Notes: generated by a model from the letters alone, not told the origin. A stretch of DNA of 64,000 nucleotides from RCIO01 sp964629765 (GCA_964629765.1 CAZVTK010000004.1:1-64000), one strand, 5' to 3'. Positions 52,835 to 62,528 are shown, counted from the stretch's first letter. A program made the numbers and translations.

Positions 52835-53884
52835 TCAGAACACCGTTCCGTCGAACAGCTTGCGCGCCGTGCGCAGGATCGCGGTCGAGACGATCTCGCC
52901 GCCGCGCATCTCGACCACGACGGAGGTCTCGCCTTCCGGGTGGCCGACGGCGATGGTCTTGCGCGTCCCCGCCGGCAGCGACGCCACCGCGTTGGCGGGC
53001 GAGCCTTCCAGCATCGCCGCCGTCGCCACGCTGACCGCGCCGAACACGCCGATGGTCTTGTGCACGCGGTGCGGGATGAAGGTGCGCGTGTTGAGCGAGA
53101 AGCCGTCGCGCGAGGCGGCCACCAGCGTCATCTTCGGCACCGGCTTGTCGGTCACGTCGCCGAGATTCATCAGCGGCCCGGCCTTGAGGCGGATCGCCTC
53201 CACCTTCGCCCGCACCGCGGCACTGGCCTCCAGCGCCTCCGGGCTCTCGTCGCCGGTCGCGCCGACATCGGCCGCCGCCAGCACGACGACCGGCATGCCG
53301 TTGTCGATCATGGTCACCGCCACCCCGTCGATCGTGTCGACCACATTGCCGGTGGGCAGCAGCGCGCCGCAGGTCGAGCCGGCGACATTGGCGAAGGCGA
53401 GCGGCACCGGCGCCGCCGTGCCCGGCACGCCGCTGATCGCCGCCTCGCCCTCGTAGACCGGTACGCCGCCGGGCGTGCGCACGCTGGCGGTGGCAACCTC
53501 CTTCGTGTTCTCCATGTAGATGGTCACCGGCGTCTCGCCGTCGCGGCCGGCCACCAGCCCGCGCTCGATGGCGAACGGGCCGACGCCGGCGAGGATGTTG
53601 CCGCAGGGCTGGGCGTCGGAGACGATGGCGCGGTCGACGAAGACCTGAAGGAACAGGTAGTCGACGTCGACGCCCGGCCGCTGCGAGCGGCGCACCACGG
53701 CGACCTTGGAGGTGAGCGGGTCGGCCCCGCCCATGCCGTCGATCTGGCGCGGGTCGGGCGAGCCCATGACGCGCAGCAGCAGCCTGTCGCGCTCCGCCGG
53801 GTCGGGCGGCAGGTCGCCGGCAACGAAATAGCCGCCCTTCGACGTTCCCCCGCGCATCCACATGCAGCGCACGCCCTGCGACAT
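52835..53884 (-). CDS. PrpF-family isomerase (4-oxalomesaconate tautomerase-like)
   Basis: 349 residues. Diaminopimelate-epimerase-type double-barrel fold. Motifs: RCMWMRGGTSKGGYF at the start, IDGMGGADPLTSKVAVV, AQPCGNILAGVGPFAIERGL with the active-site Cys, and PTGNVVDTIDGV. PrpF isomerises aconitate or methylaconitate and GalD tautomerises 4-oxalomesaconate. With CoA-transferase and citryl-CoA-lyase-like partners, a tricarboxylate such as trans-aconitate is a possible substrate; this is inference. ATG at 53884 follows CGGGAGAGGG. Confidence 0.88.
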   Translation of the reverse strand: MSQGVRCMWMRGGTSKGGYFVAGDLPPDPAERDRLLLRVMGSPDPRQIDGMGGADPLTSKVAVVRRSQRPGVDVDYLFLQVFVDRAIVSDAQPCGNILAGVGPFAIERGLVAGRDGETPVTIYMENTKEVATASVRTPGGVPVYEGEAAISGVPGTAAPVPLAFANVAGSTCGALLPTGNVVDTIDGVAVTMIDNGMPVVVLAAADVGATGDESPEALEASAAVRAKVEAIRLKAGPLMNLGDVTDKPVPKMTLVAASRDGFSLNTRTFIPHRVHKTIGVFGAVSVATAAMLEGSPANAVASLPAGTRKTIAVGHPEGETSVVVEMRGGEIVSTAILRTARKLFDGTVF

Positions 53885-53972
53885 CGCCCTCTCCCGGATC
53901 GTGAACGGCAAGTTGTGGCACGGCGCGGGGGGCTGTCCAAGCCCTGCTCCCATATTTGCAGGGTGCGGCCCA

Positions 53973-54116
53973 AGAGCTTGTTCGGAAAGGCGTCAGGGCG
54001 TGACGAAAATGGTGATTTTCGAGCACCGGAGCGGAGCGTACATCAGGTACGTGAGCACCGGAGCGCAGCAAAACGCCATTTGCAGGCCGCCCTCACGCAG
54101 TTTCCGGGCGGGCTCT
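53973..54116 (+). repeat. Structured intergenic element, copy C
   Basis: 144 bp, same length as copy B, with the shared core (two GAGCACCGGAGCG around CGTAC-loop-GTACG). The outermost 16 bases AGAGCTTGTTCGGAAA pair with 54101-54116 without a break if transcribed on the plus strand: 12 Watson-Crick and 4 G.U pairs. It lies between the PrpF-like gene and the 3' end of the beta-barrel gene, both on the minus strand; its last base is the first base of the beta-barrel stop codon. Confidence 0.85.
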
Positions 54117-57100
54117 CAGAACTTCCCGACGAGGTTGAGGAATACCCCCCGGTCGTCATAGGTCAGGTCGGTGAGGTCGTCGGAGAAGGTGGCGAAATTG
54201 TACCCGGCGCCGACCTTCATGTTGGCGCCGATATGGTGGTAGAGGCCGACAAGCGAGCCGTAGCGCACGGTCTTCGTCTCCTCAGTGCGCATCATGCGCA
54301 GGTCGAGCAGCGCGTCCCATTTCTTCATGACGTTGATGTCGGCGCGCACGATGGCGAGCTGCGCGCCGGAGCGGACGAAATCGGCGGCAACGCGCGTCGC
54401 CGACACCTCGCCGACGCGCAGGCCGTATTTGCCGCCGAGGGTCAGGCGGCGGTTGACCGAAAAGCTCACATCGGCGCTGAACACATGGCTGCGCTGGGCC
54501 GGGCCCAGCACCGTGCCGTTGGCGGTCACCTGCTGCGCGCCGGGCATGTCGTAGAGGAACTGGTATTTCGCCAGCCCCGTCAGCCGGTCGTTGGCGACGG
54601 GGCGGTAGGCGAAGCCGAGATCGGCCGCGACATAGTCGCCGTCGAGCAGCGCCGACTGGTCGGAGCGCGAGACGAGCGCATCGGCGCCCGCGATCAGCCG
54701 CCAGTCCTCGGAGAGCTTCGCGCTCGCATGGCCCGCGACCAGCGTGCTGCTGCGGTTGCGCGTGCCGTCGGCGCTGCTTTCCAGCCGCAACTCGCCCTTG
54801 AGGGTCGCGGCCAGCCGCTCGCCGTCGCGGAATCCCGTCGAGACCGACACGGCACGGCGCTGGAAGTCGCCCGCGTCGGGGTCGCGCACGTCGCCGGCCT
54901 CCAGCGCCCCGCCCAGGGTCCAGCGCGTGTCGGGCGTGTAGGTCACGCCATAGGCCGAGGTCAGCGCCCGGCGGCGGCCGAACATGTCGTAATTGTTCTC
55001 GGCGAAGCCCGACAGCCGGTCGTCGTAGCGCCGCCGCGCGCCGAGCGTGATGCCGCCGAGATCGGTGCCCGCCAGCGAATAGCCGGCGCGCAGGGCGTCG
55101 GGATCGAGGCGGTAGCCCATATAATAATGGTCGTCGGCGGTGCGGTCATAGGTCAGCGCCGCGAGCGCACCGAGCCCGCTGGTGCCGGTCGAGACCTCGC
55201 CTTCGACGCCGAGCTTGTCGGTGAGCTTGCGGCTGCCGCCGACGCCGACGCGGTCGTTGCGGTCGATGCCGCGCCAGCGCGCCGCCGTCGCCTGCCCGAA
55301 AACGTAGAGCTTCGTGTCGTCGTCGGGGCGATAGGTCAGGCGCGCGCCGGCATCGAGCCGGGCCCCGCTCCTGCCGGCCGGCTCGCCCGGCCTGTCGCGG
55401 TCGCCATAGGTCAGTCCCGCCGCCAGCGACCAGTTTTCGGCGATGTCGCGCTCGTATTCGATGCTGGCCTTGTCCTCGCGCCGCCCGGCCGCGTCCGACA
55501 GATGCTCCATGCCGGCGCGCAGCTCGCCGCCGCCGACGGAAACGGACGCCTCCAGCCCGGCATTGCGCTGGTCGGCCGTCACCGTGCGCTCGAAGCTGGA
55601 GAAGCCGGCCTTGCGGTCCTCGTACCACGCGCCGACCCGGCCCTTCAGTGCGGGATTGATATCGGCAAGGTCGAGCTCGCCGCGCAGCCGCCAGGACTGG
55701 CCGGCGACGTTTGCCGGCCGCGCCAGCTCCTCGACGCTGGTCAGGCCGCCGTCGGTCGAGCGCGTGCGGCCGAAGCCGGGGCCGGAGGTGGTGGCGAAAT
55801 CGCCTTCCAGAAAGGTGCCGTCGCCGGCGCGCAGCCTGACGCTCACCCCGCCCATCAGATGGTCGCCGGTGCCGGCGTTCTCCTTCATCGCGGTGGCGCC
55901 GAGGCGCAGATGCTCGCCCAGCCAGCCGCCGGCCTCCGCGCCGAACGAATAATCGCCCGCCGTCCCGGCTGCGGGCGTATATTCGTAGCTGACCACGAGG
56001 TCGGTCCGCCGCCCGCCGAGCGAGCCCTCGCGCACCAGCGCGCCGTCCCCGGCCACCGACGACAGCGGCGATGTCAGCACCACGATGCCCTGAAGCTCGT
56101 TGAGGTCGTAGTCCTCGCCGGGCACCAGCGTCCGGCGCGTCACGATGCGGCCCGAGGCGGCGTCGGACACCACCACCGTCACCGTCTCGCTGCCGCGCGT
56201 GATGTCCTGCCGCGACAGGAAATAGGCCGAGCCGCCGGTGCCCGCGAGCACGTCGCGCTGCGGCAGCGTGCCGGGCAGCGCCGCATGGACGGTCGCCTCG
56301 AAGCGGCGCTCGCCGAAGCGCGTCGACTGCTCGCTGCGCCAGACGCCCTGCGCGCCGTAGAGCCCGCGATCGTTGCGCAGCAGCGCGTTGCCTCCGATGC
56401 CGGCTTTATAGCGGCCCCACATGACGCTGCTGTCGCCGCGCTCGACGCGAACATAGAACTTGCCCGCCGTCGGCGCGCCGTCCACGGCGGTCGAATCGTC
56501 GCCATAGACCGGATAGAAGGAGTCCGGGTCGATGCGCGCCAGCACGCCGCGCGGATCTTTGCCGTCGAGCCCGCCGAACAGCTCGTGCAGCTTGCCCTCG
56601 CCGGTGTCGGCGGCGGCCGTGAGCAGCGTCTCGCCCTTGATCTTGCCCTTGAGATAGAAGGCGAGCCGGCCCTTGGCGTAGACGGCATCATATTCGCCGG
56701 GATCGGCGGCGACGAGCCGCGCGGAGCCGGATTTGTGGCCCAGCGTCAGGTCGGCCAGCGCCACGTAGAACCACTCATTGTCGGGAATGTCGATGCTGCG
56801 GCTGAAATCGAGCCCGTGCTTGGAGCCGTCGGAGACCTGCACGTCGACGCGGTGGTCACCGGGCGGCAGGATGCGCTGGACGACGAAGCGGCCCTCCGTA
56901 TCGACGGGCACCGGCTCGCCGAAGGCGTAGACGCTCTCGCCCGGCTGCACGCGGCTGCCATGGACGGTGACCGCGCCGCCCCGCACCGGGATGTTGCGCA
57001 CCGCCGTGCGGTCCTCGCCCATGCCGGCCGCGACCACGGCCGCGTTGCCGCGATGGTCGGGCAGGCGGCTGGCGCTGCGCGCAAGGCTCGCCGGCACCGT

Positions 57101-57610
57101 CTCGTCGAACCGACCTTGCGCGTCGGCGACGCGCAGCACATAGGCGAACTCGCCCGGCCCCTCCGCCGGCATCACCCATTGCGCATGGCCCGCGCCGTCG
57201 ACCGGCAGCACGGCAAGCGGCCGGACCGGGGCACGCGGCCCCGCCGCGAAGACCAGCACTTCCTGCCGCGCCACCCAGGCCGGATAGTTGAGCGAGGCGA
57301 GGAAGGCCACCGGCTCGCCCGCCCGGTAGGTGCGGCGCGCATCGACGGTGGAGACGTTGAGGATGGGGCGCACCTCCAGCCCGTCGAACTTGACCTGGAT
57401 GTCGGCGGCGCCGGCCGTGCCTATCACCGGGCCGCTGCCGGCGATGCGCTCGCCGTCGACGCTGATGGAAAAGCCGCTGCCGCAGGCGTCCTCGCACGCC
57501 GAAGCCGGGAGCGCGAAGGCAAGCGGCGCCGCGCAGGCGAAAAGCAGCACGAGCCGCCCGCGCCCTGTCCGGCCGCCCGTCGTCGGGTTCGATGCCGGCC
57601 GCGCCGTCAT
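54116..57610 (-). CDS. Large outer-membrane beta-barrel protein, partner of the giant surface protein
   Basis: 1164 residues. Signal peptide ending near residue 38 (LLFACAAPLAFALPASA before a Cys). About 40-290: beta-rich Ig-like domains, one with IPVRGGAVTVHG and GRFVVQRILPPGDHRVDVQV. About 300-650: segments GKIKGETLLTAAADT and DSFYPVYGDDSTAVDGAPTAGKFYVRVERGD (split) typical of large outer-membrane barrel proteins. About 650-1164: repeated amphipathic beta strands ending GVFLNLVGKF with a terminal Phe, the outer-membrane insertion signal. The ATG overlaps the stop of the giant surface-protein gene, implying the two are made together. It may anchor or export that partner. Confidence 0.8.
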   Translation of the reverse strand: MTARPASNPTTGGRTGRGRLVLLFACAAPLAFALPASACEDACGSGFSISVDGERIAGSGPVIGTAGAADIQVKFDGLEVRPILNVSTVDARRTYRAGEPVAFLASLNYPAWVARQEVLVFAAGPRAPVRPLAVLPVDGAGHAQWVMPAEGPGEFAYVLRVADAQGRFDETVPASLARSASRLPDHRGNAAVVAAGMGEDRTAVRNIPVRGGAVTVHGSRVQPGESVYAFGEPVPVDTEGRFVVQRILPPGDHRVDVQVSDGSKHGLDFSRSIDIPDNEWFYVALADLTLGHKSGSARLVAADPGEYDAVYAKGRLAFYLKGKIKGETLLTAAADTGEGKLHELFGGLDGKDPRGVLARIDPDSFYPVYGDDSTAVDGAPTAGKFYVRVERGDSSVMWGRYKAGIGGNALLRNDRGLYGAQGVWRSEQSTRFGERRFEATVHAALPGTLPQRDVLAGTGGSAYFLSRQDITRGSETVTVVVSDAASGRIVTRRTLVPGEDYDLNELQGIVVLTSPLSSVAGDGALVREGSLGGRRTDLVVSYEYTPAAGTAGDYSFGAEAGGWLGEHLRLGATAMKENAGTGDHLMGGVSVRLRAGDGTFLEGDFATTSGPGFGRTRSTDGGLTSVEELARPANVAGQSWRLRGELDLADINPALKGRVGAWYEDRKAGFSSFERTVTADQRNAGLEASVSVGGGELRAGMEHLSDAAGRREDKASIEYERDIAENWSLAAGLTYGDRDRPGEPAGRSGARLDAGARLTYRPDDDTKLYVFGQATAARWRGIDRNDRVGVGGSRKLTDKLGVEGEVSTGTSGLGALAALTYDRTADDHYYMGYRLDPDALRAGYSLAGTDLGGITLGARRRYDDRLSGFAENNYDMFGRRRALTSAYGVTYTPDTRWTLGGALEAGDVRDPDAGDFQRRAVSVSTGFRDGERLAATLKGELRLESSADGTRNRSSTLVAGHASAKLSEDWRLIAGADALVSRSDQSALLDGDYVAADLGFAYRPVANDRLTGLAKYQFLYDMPGAQQVTANGTVLGPAQRSHVFSADVSFSVNRRLTLGGKYGLRVGEVSATRVAADFVRSGAQLAIVRADINVMKKWDALLDLRMMRTEETKTVRYGSLVGLYHHIGANMKVGAGYNFATFSDDLTDLTYDDRGVFLNLVGKF

Positions 57611-60600
57611 TTTGCCCCGACCACGCGGATCTCGAAGGGCAGCGCCTTGCGCCCGTCGCGCCACACCTGCGCCAGCAGCGCGCGCACCGCCTCGACGCGC
57701 GCCTGCGTCAGCGCCGGCGCTTCGCCGCCGCGCCTGTAGGTGATGCTGAGCGTCGCCGCGCGCTTGCCCTCGATGCCCGCCAGCCGGCCGAGCCCGGCCT
57801 GAAGCTCGCCGCCCGGCCGCGCCGAGCCGCGATGGAAGGCGTGGCCGCTGATCTCGACGTCGACGAAGCGGCCGGCGGTCGCGCCGAAATTCATCACCGT
57901 CGCCTTGCCGGCGGTGAGCCGTGCCACGCGCGGGTTTTCGGTCGTCACCGCATAGCCCTGCGGCAGGGTGCGGGTGTCGAGTTTGAGGATGATGTTGGAG
58001 CCGATCGACGGGTCGGGCAGCGCCGCGCAGGGCACCGAAAAACGCCCATGCCGGTCGGTGGTGACCAGCATGCCCTGCACCGTGACGATGCGCACCGAAG
58101 GCAGCCCCGCCTCGCCGGGGTCCTGCCAGCCGTCGCGGTTGCGGTCGTCGAACACCTTGCCGGTCACGTCGGCGCAGTCGAACACATGCTCGGCCAGCAC
58201 CCGCACCGCGGCGCGCCCGACATTGCTGACGGCTGCGCCGGTAGCGGGGTTGCGCATCCACGCCTCGTTGACCTGCTCGCCCGCCGCCACATCAGCACCA
58301 ATGCGCGCGAAAAGCCTGATCTCGACGCTGCCGCGTGCCGGCAGGCGCAGGCCGGAAAAGACCAGCGAGCGGCCGGAGACCTGCGGCGTCGCGGCGGCGC
58401 CGTCGAGCCGCGCGCTGCCGGGCACGTAGGCGAAGCCGGGCGGCAGCCGGTCGACCACGTCGAGCGGCCCCGCCGCCGTGCCGTTGGCGTTCGCCGCCAC
58501 GATGACGTAGCTCACCACCTCGTCGCGGCGGGCGACGGCGACGCCGGCGCGCTTGACGACGGAAAGGCCGGTGGCGGGGATGGTCGGCAGCGGGTCGAGC
58601 GGGATGTGGTTGTTGACCACATGCGGGTCGCCGGGTGCCAGCAGGAAGGCGAGATAGTAGGGCTCCGGCGCGCCGCCGGCCGGCGCGTCGTTGTCCGCCG
58701 AAAGCTGGCAGGCGCCGCCGGGCACGGCGTCCACGGGGCAGGCGGTGGCGTCGAGCGCGCCCGGCTGCGGCGGCGCGATGCGCGACACCGCATTCTCGAT
58801 GCCCGCGGGCCAGCCGACTACCGCCAGCCTGTATTCGGTCTCCGCCGCCGGGCACAGCGCATGGCCGCCGGGCACGACATCGAAGCGGTAGCGCCCGTCG
58901 GCGCCCGTGGTCTGGCGCTGCTGGCCGGGGAGCAGGCAGGCGGCCGGCAGCACCGTGCCCCCGGCGGTCTGGAATTCGAGCACGACGCCGGCCAGCGGCG
59001 CGCCGGTGACGACGTTGTAGACCACGCCGCTCGGGTCGATCGGCTGGTTCTGCTCGCTCATCACCTGGTCGATGGCGAAGGTGAGGTTGGCGATGCGTCC
59101 CGCTGCCATCCCGTTATCCGGGTCGATGAACACGAGCTCGTAGCCGGCGCCGGGCGCGAAATCGAAGATATGGTAGCCGCCGTCCGCGCCGCTGGTCGTC
59201 TCCCGCACGATCTCGCCGCCGCGCCGCAATTCGACGCGATAGCCCGGCAGCCGCTGCTCGGCGCCGTCGAGCACGCCGTTGCCGTTGGCGTCGAAGAACA
59301 CGATGCCGGAGATCGCCGGCACCGTCTTGCGCACGGCGATCGACACGGTCGCGACGGCGCAGTTGGCCGGGTTGAGGATTTCGCAGATGCGGTACTGGAA
59401 GCTGTAGTCGCCCGAATTCGTGCCCTGCGCGATGTCGACCGCGCCCTGCATCGACAGCGTGAAGCCGGCCGGCAAGGCGCCCGCGGCGGCCACGTTGACG
59501 TTGGACACGGCGGCCTGCGCGCCCCCGAGGCGGTCGTTGGCGAGCACGTTGATCACGCCCGCCAGCGCTTGCGCGCTGTCGACCGGCGCCGCAAGCAGAT
59601 CGTCCACGGCGTCGATGGCCGCCGCATCCACCTCGACGGTCACCGTCGCCGTGTCGCAATTCGCGGGATTGAGGTTCTCGCAGAGGCCGTAGACGATCGA
59701 ATAGCTCCCGCTCGGGGTTCCGGCCGCCACCGAGACCATGCCGGTCGCGGTATCCAGCGTGATGCCGCCATGCGCCGCCGGGGTGACGATGGTCAGCGTC
59801 ACGTCGGCGAGCACCGCCGCCGCACCGCCCAGCGCGTCGTTGGCGAGCACGTCGGCGATGTTCGCGCCGCCCGCGATGCCGCTCACCATCGGCGGCGCGT
59901 CGTCCACGGCGTCGATGGCGGCCACATCCACCTCGACGGTCACCGTCGCCGTGTCGCAGTTCGCCGGATTGAGGTTCTCGCAGATGCGATAGTCGATTGT
60001 GTAAGTGCCTGCGGGCGTTGCCGCCGCCACCGAAACCATGCCGGTCGCGGTGTCCAGCGTGATGCCGCCATGCGCGGCCGGGGTGACGATGGTCAGCGTC
60101 ACGTCGGCGAGCACGGCCGCCGCGCCGGCGAGCGTGTCGTTGGCGAGCACGTCGGCGATGTTCGCGCCGCCGGCGATGCCGCTCGCAACCGGCGGCGCGT
60201 CGTCCACCGCGTCGATCGCCGCCACATCCACTTCGACGGTCACCGTCGCCGTGTCGCAGTTCGCCGGATTGAGGTTTTCGCAGATGCGATAGTCGATTGT
60301 GTAAGTGCCTGCGGGCGTTGCCGCCGCCACCGAGACCATGCCGGTCGCGGTATCCAGCGTGACGCCGCCATGCGCCGCCGGGGTGACGACGGTCAGCGTC
60401 ACGTCGGCGAGGGCCGCCGCCGCGCCATCCAGCGTGTCGTTGGCGAGCACGTCGACGATGTTGGCGCCGCCCGCGATGCCGCTCACCTTCGGCGGCGCAT
60501 CGTCCACCGCGTCGATCGCCGCCGCCTCCACCTCGACGGTCACCGTCGCCGTGTCGCAGTTCGCCGGGCTCAGCGTCTCGCAGATGCGATAGTCGATCGT

Positions 60601-62358
60601 GTAGGTGCCGGCGGGCGTGGCGGCCGCGACGGAGACGATGCCGGTCCCGGCCGCCAGCGTCACCCCGGCATGGGCGGCCGGCGTCACGACGGTCAGCGTC
60701 ACCACGCCCGTCGTCGCGGCGTTGCCGTCCAGCGTGTCGTTGGCGAGCACATCGACCACGTTTGCAGCGCCGCCGGCGCCGTTGACCGGCGCGGGAGTGT
60801 CGTCCGCAGCATTGATCGGGGCGGCGCTCAGGACGGACACGGTCACGTCGTCATTGTTGGCGCCGGGGCCGGCCGTGCCGACACCGTTGCCGTCCGCGGC
60901 ATTGACGCTGTCGGAGAGATCCGAGAGCGCGAGCCCGCCGACGCTGGTGCCGGTGGCCGTCGCCTGGTTGCGCACGTCTCCCGTAACGAGGTCGGCGGCC
61001 ACCAGCGTGTAGCTCGCCGTGTAGACCCACGTCTCGCCGGGATCGAGCCGGTTGTTGGCGTTGGCGTCGCCAGACTGGTAGGCGGGCGCGGGCGCCACCC
61101 CCGCGCCGGTGAAGCCCGTCTCGGCGACCGCGACTCCATTGATGCCGACCGCGCCCGGCGCGGTGACGTGGTAGGTGTAGCCGATCGTCTCGCCGACCTG
61201 CGCATGCCCGTCGGCGCTGACCTCGTCGTTCAGCGTCGCCGACTTGACGATGCCGATCGCCGGATAGACGACCGAGACGGCGGCCTGGTTGGAAAGGACG
61301 TTGAGCGCGTTGCGGAAGCGGTAGTGGATCGGCGTGGCGGTCCCGACGAAGCCCGGCGCGGGCGCGAAGGTCAGCTCGCCGCTCGTCTCGTCATAGGTCC
61401 ACTGCCCCTCTCCGGGCATGCTGAACTGATAGAGATGCCCGTCGCCGTCGTTGAGCTGCCCGGTGGCGCCGCCCGGCGCCACCAGAACCACCGACTTCAT
61501 GCCGTATTCGCCCGGCACCGGCGGCGTGTTGCTGGTGGCGATGCTGTCGTTGAGCAGGATCTCGACGGTGACCGGATTGCCGAGCTGGCCTTCGGCCTGA
61601 TCGTCGACCGCGGTCGGCGCGTGATGGTCGGCGCAGGTATAGTCCAGCGTGTTGAAGGCGCCGTAGGACGGACTGTCGACGCGGATGAAAAAATTGGCGT
61701 TGGCGGTGCGCCCGAACCGGAAGCGGCTCGTGTTCGGGTAGAACACCTCCAACCCCGATACCGGCTCGCTGTTGTAGGTCTTGTCGCCGATGACGCTCAG
61801 CACCTCGTCGTAGCCGCCGACCGTGCCGAAGGTTCGCCCGAGCTGGGAGGTCTGGTCGATGCGCACCCAGCCCACCGATCCGTCGCAGACCGGGACGAAC
61901 GCCTGCTCGTTCGCCGGGCCATCTATGTCGTTGAGCTGGATGTGGACATCCGCCGCCACCTCGACGCCGCCGGTGTTGTTGACGACATTGTAGGCGGACG
62001 CGGCGGAATAGAGGGTCCACTCCATCCACATATGGTCCTGCCCGGTCGAGGTGATCGCCGGCCGGCTGCCCTGCGTGGTGAAGGTGTGGCCCTGGTTGGC
62101 GTCGACGATGCGCACCGCCAGATCGACCGCGACACCGCCGACCGTGCCGGCATTGCGCCACACCGCGCGCTGCCCGACGCCCGCCGGTCCCCCGGTCTCG
62201 GGCGCACCCACGACGTTGAGGATCAGGTCGGCGCCGAGGGCCGGCGACGCGACCGCTGCGAGCGGAAGCAGCGACGCGGCGGCGCACAGGCGCCGCAAGG
62301 CGCGCGCCCACCGGTGCGGCCGCGCGGATGCGGCCCATCTTCCGTTCCCCAAGCCCAC
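57607..62358 (-). CDS. Giant repeat-containing surface protein (CshA/DUF11/SdrD-B domains)
   Basis: About 1583 residues. Signal peptide LCAAASLLPLAAVASPALGA. Domains in order: an N-terminal beta domain (to about 240); a CshA-fibril-like domain (DDQAEGQLGNPVTVEILLND to RNALNVLSNQAAVSVVYP); a DUF11/DUF7507 domain with GDANANNRLDPGETWVYTASY; four to five about 100-residue Ig-like repeats each with C-x7-C in YRICENLNPANCDTATVTV; an SdrD-B domain (VFFDANGNGVLDGAEQRL); a DUF11 domain (LSVVKRAGVAVARRDEVVSY); a second SdrD-B (KVFDDRNRDGWQDPGEAGLP) and an OmpA-like end. GTG 62358 is the likeliest start but uncertain. It is probably an adhesin or surface fibre exported with the barrel protein. Confidence 0.8.
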   Translation of the reverse strand: MGLGNGRWAASARPHRWARALRRLCAAASLLPLAAVASPALGADLILNVVGAPETGGPAGVGQRAVWRNAGTVGGVAVDLAVRIVDANQGHTFTTQGSRPAITSTGQDHMWMEWTLYSAASAYNVVNNTGGVEVAADVHIQLNDIDGPANEQAFVPVCDGSVGWVRIDQTSQLGRTFGTVGGYDEVLSVIGDKTYNSEPVSGLEVFYPNTSRFRFGRTANANFFIRVDSPSYGAFNTLDYTCADHHAPTAVDDQAEGQLGNPVTVEILLNDSIATSNTPPVPGEYGMKSVVLVAPGGATGQLNDGDGHLYQFSMPGEGQWTYDETSGELTFAPAPGFVGTATPIHYRFRNALNVLSNQAAVSVVYPAIGIVKSATLNDEVSADGHAQVGETIGYTYHVTAPGAVGINGVAVAETGFTGAGVAPAPAYQSGDANANNRLDPGETWVYTASYTLVAADLVTGDVRNQATATGTSVGGLALSDLSDSVNAADGNGVGTAGPGANNDDVTVSVLSAAPINAADDTPAPVNGAGGAANVVDVLANDTLDGNAATTGVVTLTVVTPAAHAGVTLAAGTGIVSVAAATPAGTYTIDYRICETLSPANCDTATVTVEVEAAAIDAVDDAPPKVSGIAGGANIVDVLANDTLDGAAAALADVTLTVVTPAAHGGVTLDTATGMVSVAAATPAGTYTIDYRICENLNPANCDTATVTVEVDVAAIDAVDDAPPVASGIAGGANIADVLANDTLAGAAAVLADVTLTIVTPAAHGGITLDTATGMVSVAAATPAGTYTIDYRICENLNPANCDTATVTVEVDVAAIDAVDDAPPMVSGIAGGANIADVLANDALGGAAAVLADVTLTIVTPAAHGGITLDTATGMVSVAAGTPSGSYSIVYGLCENLNPANCDTATVTVEVDAAAIDAVDDLLAAPVDSAQALAGVINVLANDRLGGAQAAVSNVNVAAAGALPAGFTLSMQGAVDIAQGTNSGDYSFQYRICEILNPANCAVATVSIAVRKTVPAISGIVFFDANGNGVLDGAEQRLPGYRVELRRGGEIVRETTSGADGGYHIFDFAPGAGYELVFIDPDNGMAAGRIANLTFAIDQVMSEQNQPIDPSGVVYNVVTGAPLAGVVLEFQTAGGTVLPAACLLPGQQRQTTGADGRYRFDVVPGGHALCPAAETEYRLAVVGWPAGIENAVSRIAPPQPGALDATACPVDAVPGGACQLSADNDAPAGGAPEPYYLAFLLAPGDPHVVNNHIPLDPLPTIPATGLSVVKRAGVAVARRDEVVSYVIVAANANGTAAGPLDVVDRLPPGFAYVPGSARLDGAAATPQVSGRSLVFSGLRLPARGSVEIRLFARIGADVAAGEQVNEAWMRNPATGAAVSNVGRAAVRVLAEHVFDCADVTGKVFDDRNRDGWQDPGEAGLPSVRIVTVQGMLVTTDRHGRFSVPCAALPDPSIGSNIILKLDTRTLPQGYAVTTENPRVARLTAGKATVMNFGATAGRFVDVEISGHAFHRGSARPGGELQAGLGRLAGIEGKRAATLSITYRRGGEAPALTQARVEAVRALLAQVWRDGRKALPFEIRVVGAK
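59600..60800 (-). repeat. About 300-bp tandem repeats inside the giant surface-protein gene
   Basis: Four to five copies of a 300-bp (100-codon) unit with exact 300-bp spacing of shared segments (for example GCGATAGTCGAT near 59988, 60288 and 60588). The central units are nearly identical in DNA, suggesting recent duplication or gene conversion. Each encodes one Ig-like module with a conserved cysteine pair. Confidence 0.85.
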
Positions 62359-62513
62359 GGCCCGTTCCCCGAGACGCCCGCCGCGCGCCCCGCGCGGCGG
62401 CAATTCGTATTCCGGCACGCGAAAGAAGCGATCGGCAGGCGCCGTAAGCCGCGGAGAGGACTGAACACGCGCCGAGGACGAAGGGGGCGCCAGCCTATAT
62501 CGGGAACTTGTGC

Positions 62514-62528
62514 TTAACGGCCGGTTAA
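62514..62528. promoter_or_regulatory. Perfect CtrA box between surface-protein operon and LuxR-type gene
   Basis: TTAACGGCCGGTTAA matches TTAA-N7-TTAA exactly, within GCTTAAC/GTTAAGC arms. It lies in the 384-bp divergent gap 62359-62742. Four GANTC sites follow at 62573, 62587, 62623 and 62728. CtrA could therefore act on the surface-protein operon, the regulator gene, or both. No other feature is seen in the gap. Confidence 0.6.

Noticed and set aside
52682..57739. Open frame of about 1685 codons on the plus strand
   Set aside because: It runs antisense across citryl-CoA lyase, PrpF-like and beta-barrel genes, spanning intergenic DNA and repeat copy C; no domain is recognisable.
59600..60800. 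CRISPR array
   Set aside because: The repeats are about 300 bp, in frame and coding, with no short spacers and no cas genes nearby.
57592..62517. Open frame of about 1640 codons on the plus strand
   Set aside because: It is antisense to the giant surface-protein gene; the translation is rich in Arg, His and Gly with no domain, signal or ribosome site. GC-rich codon usage opens the opposite frame.
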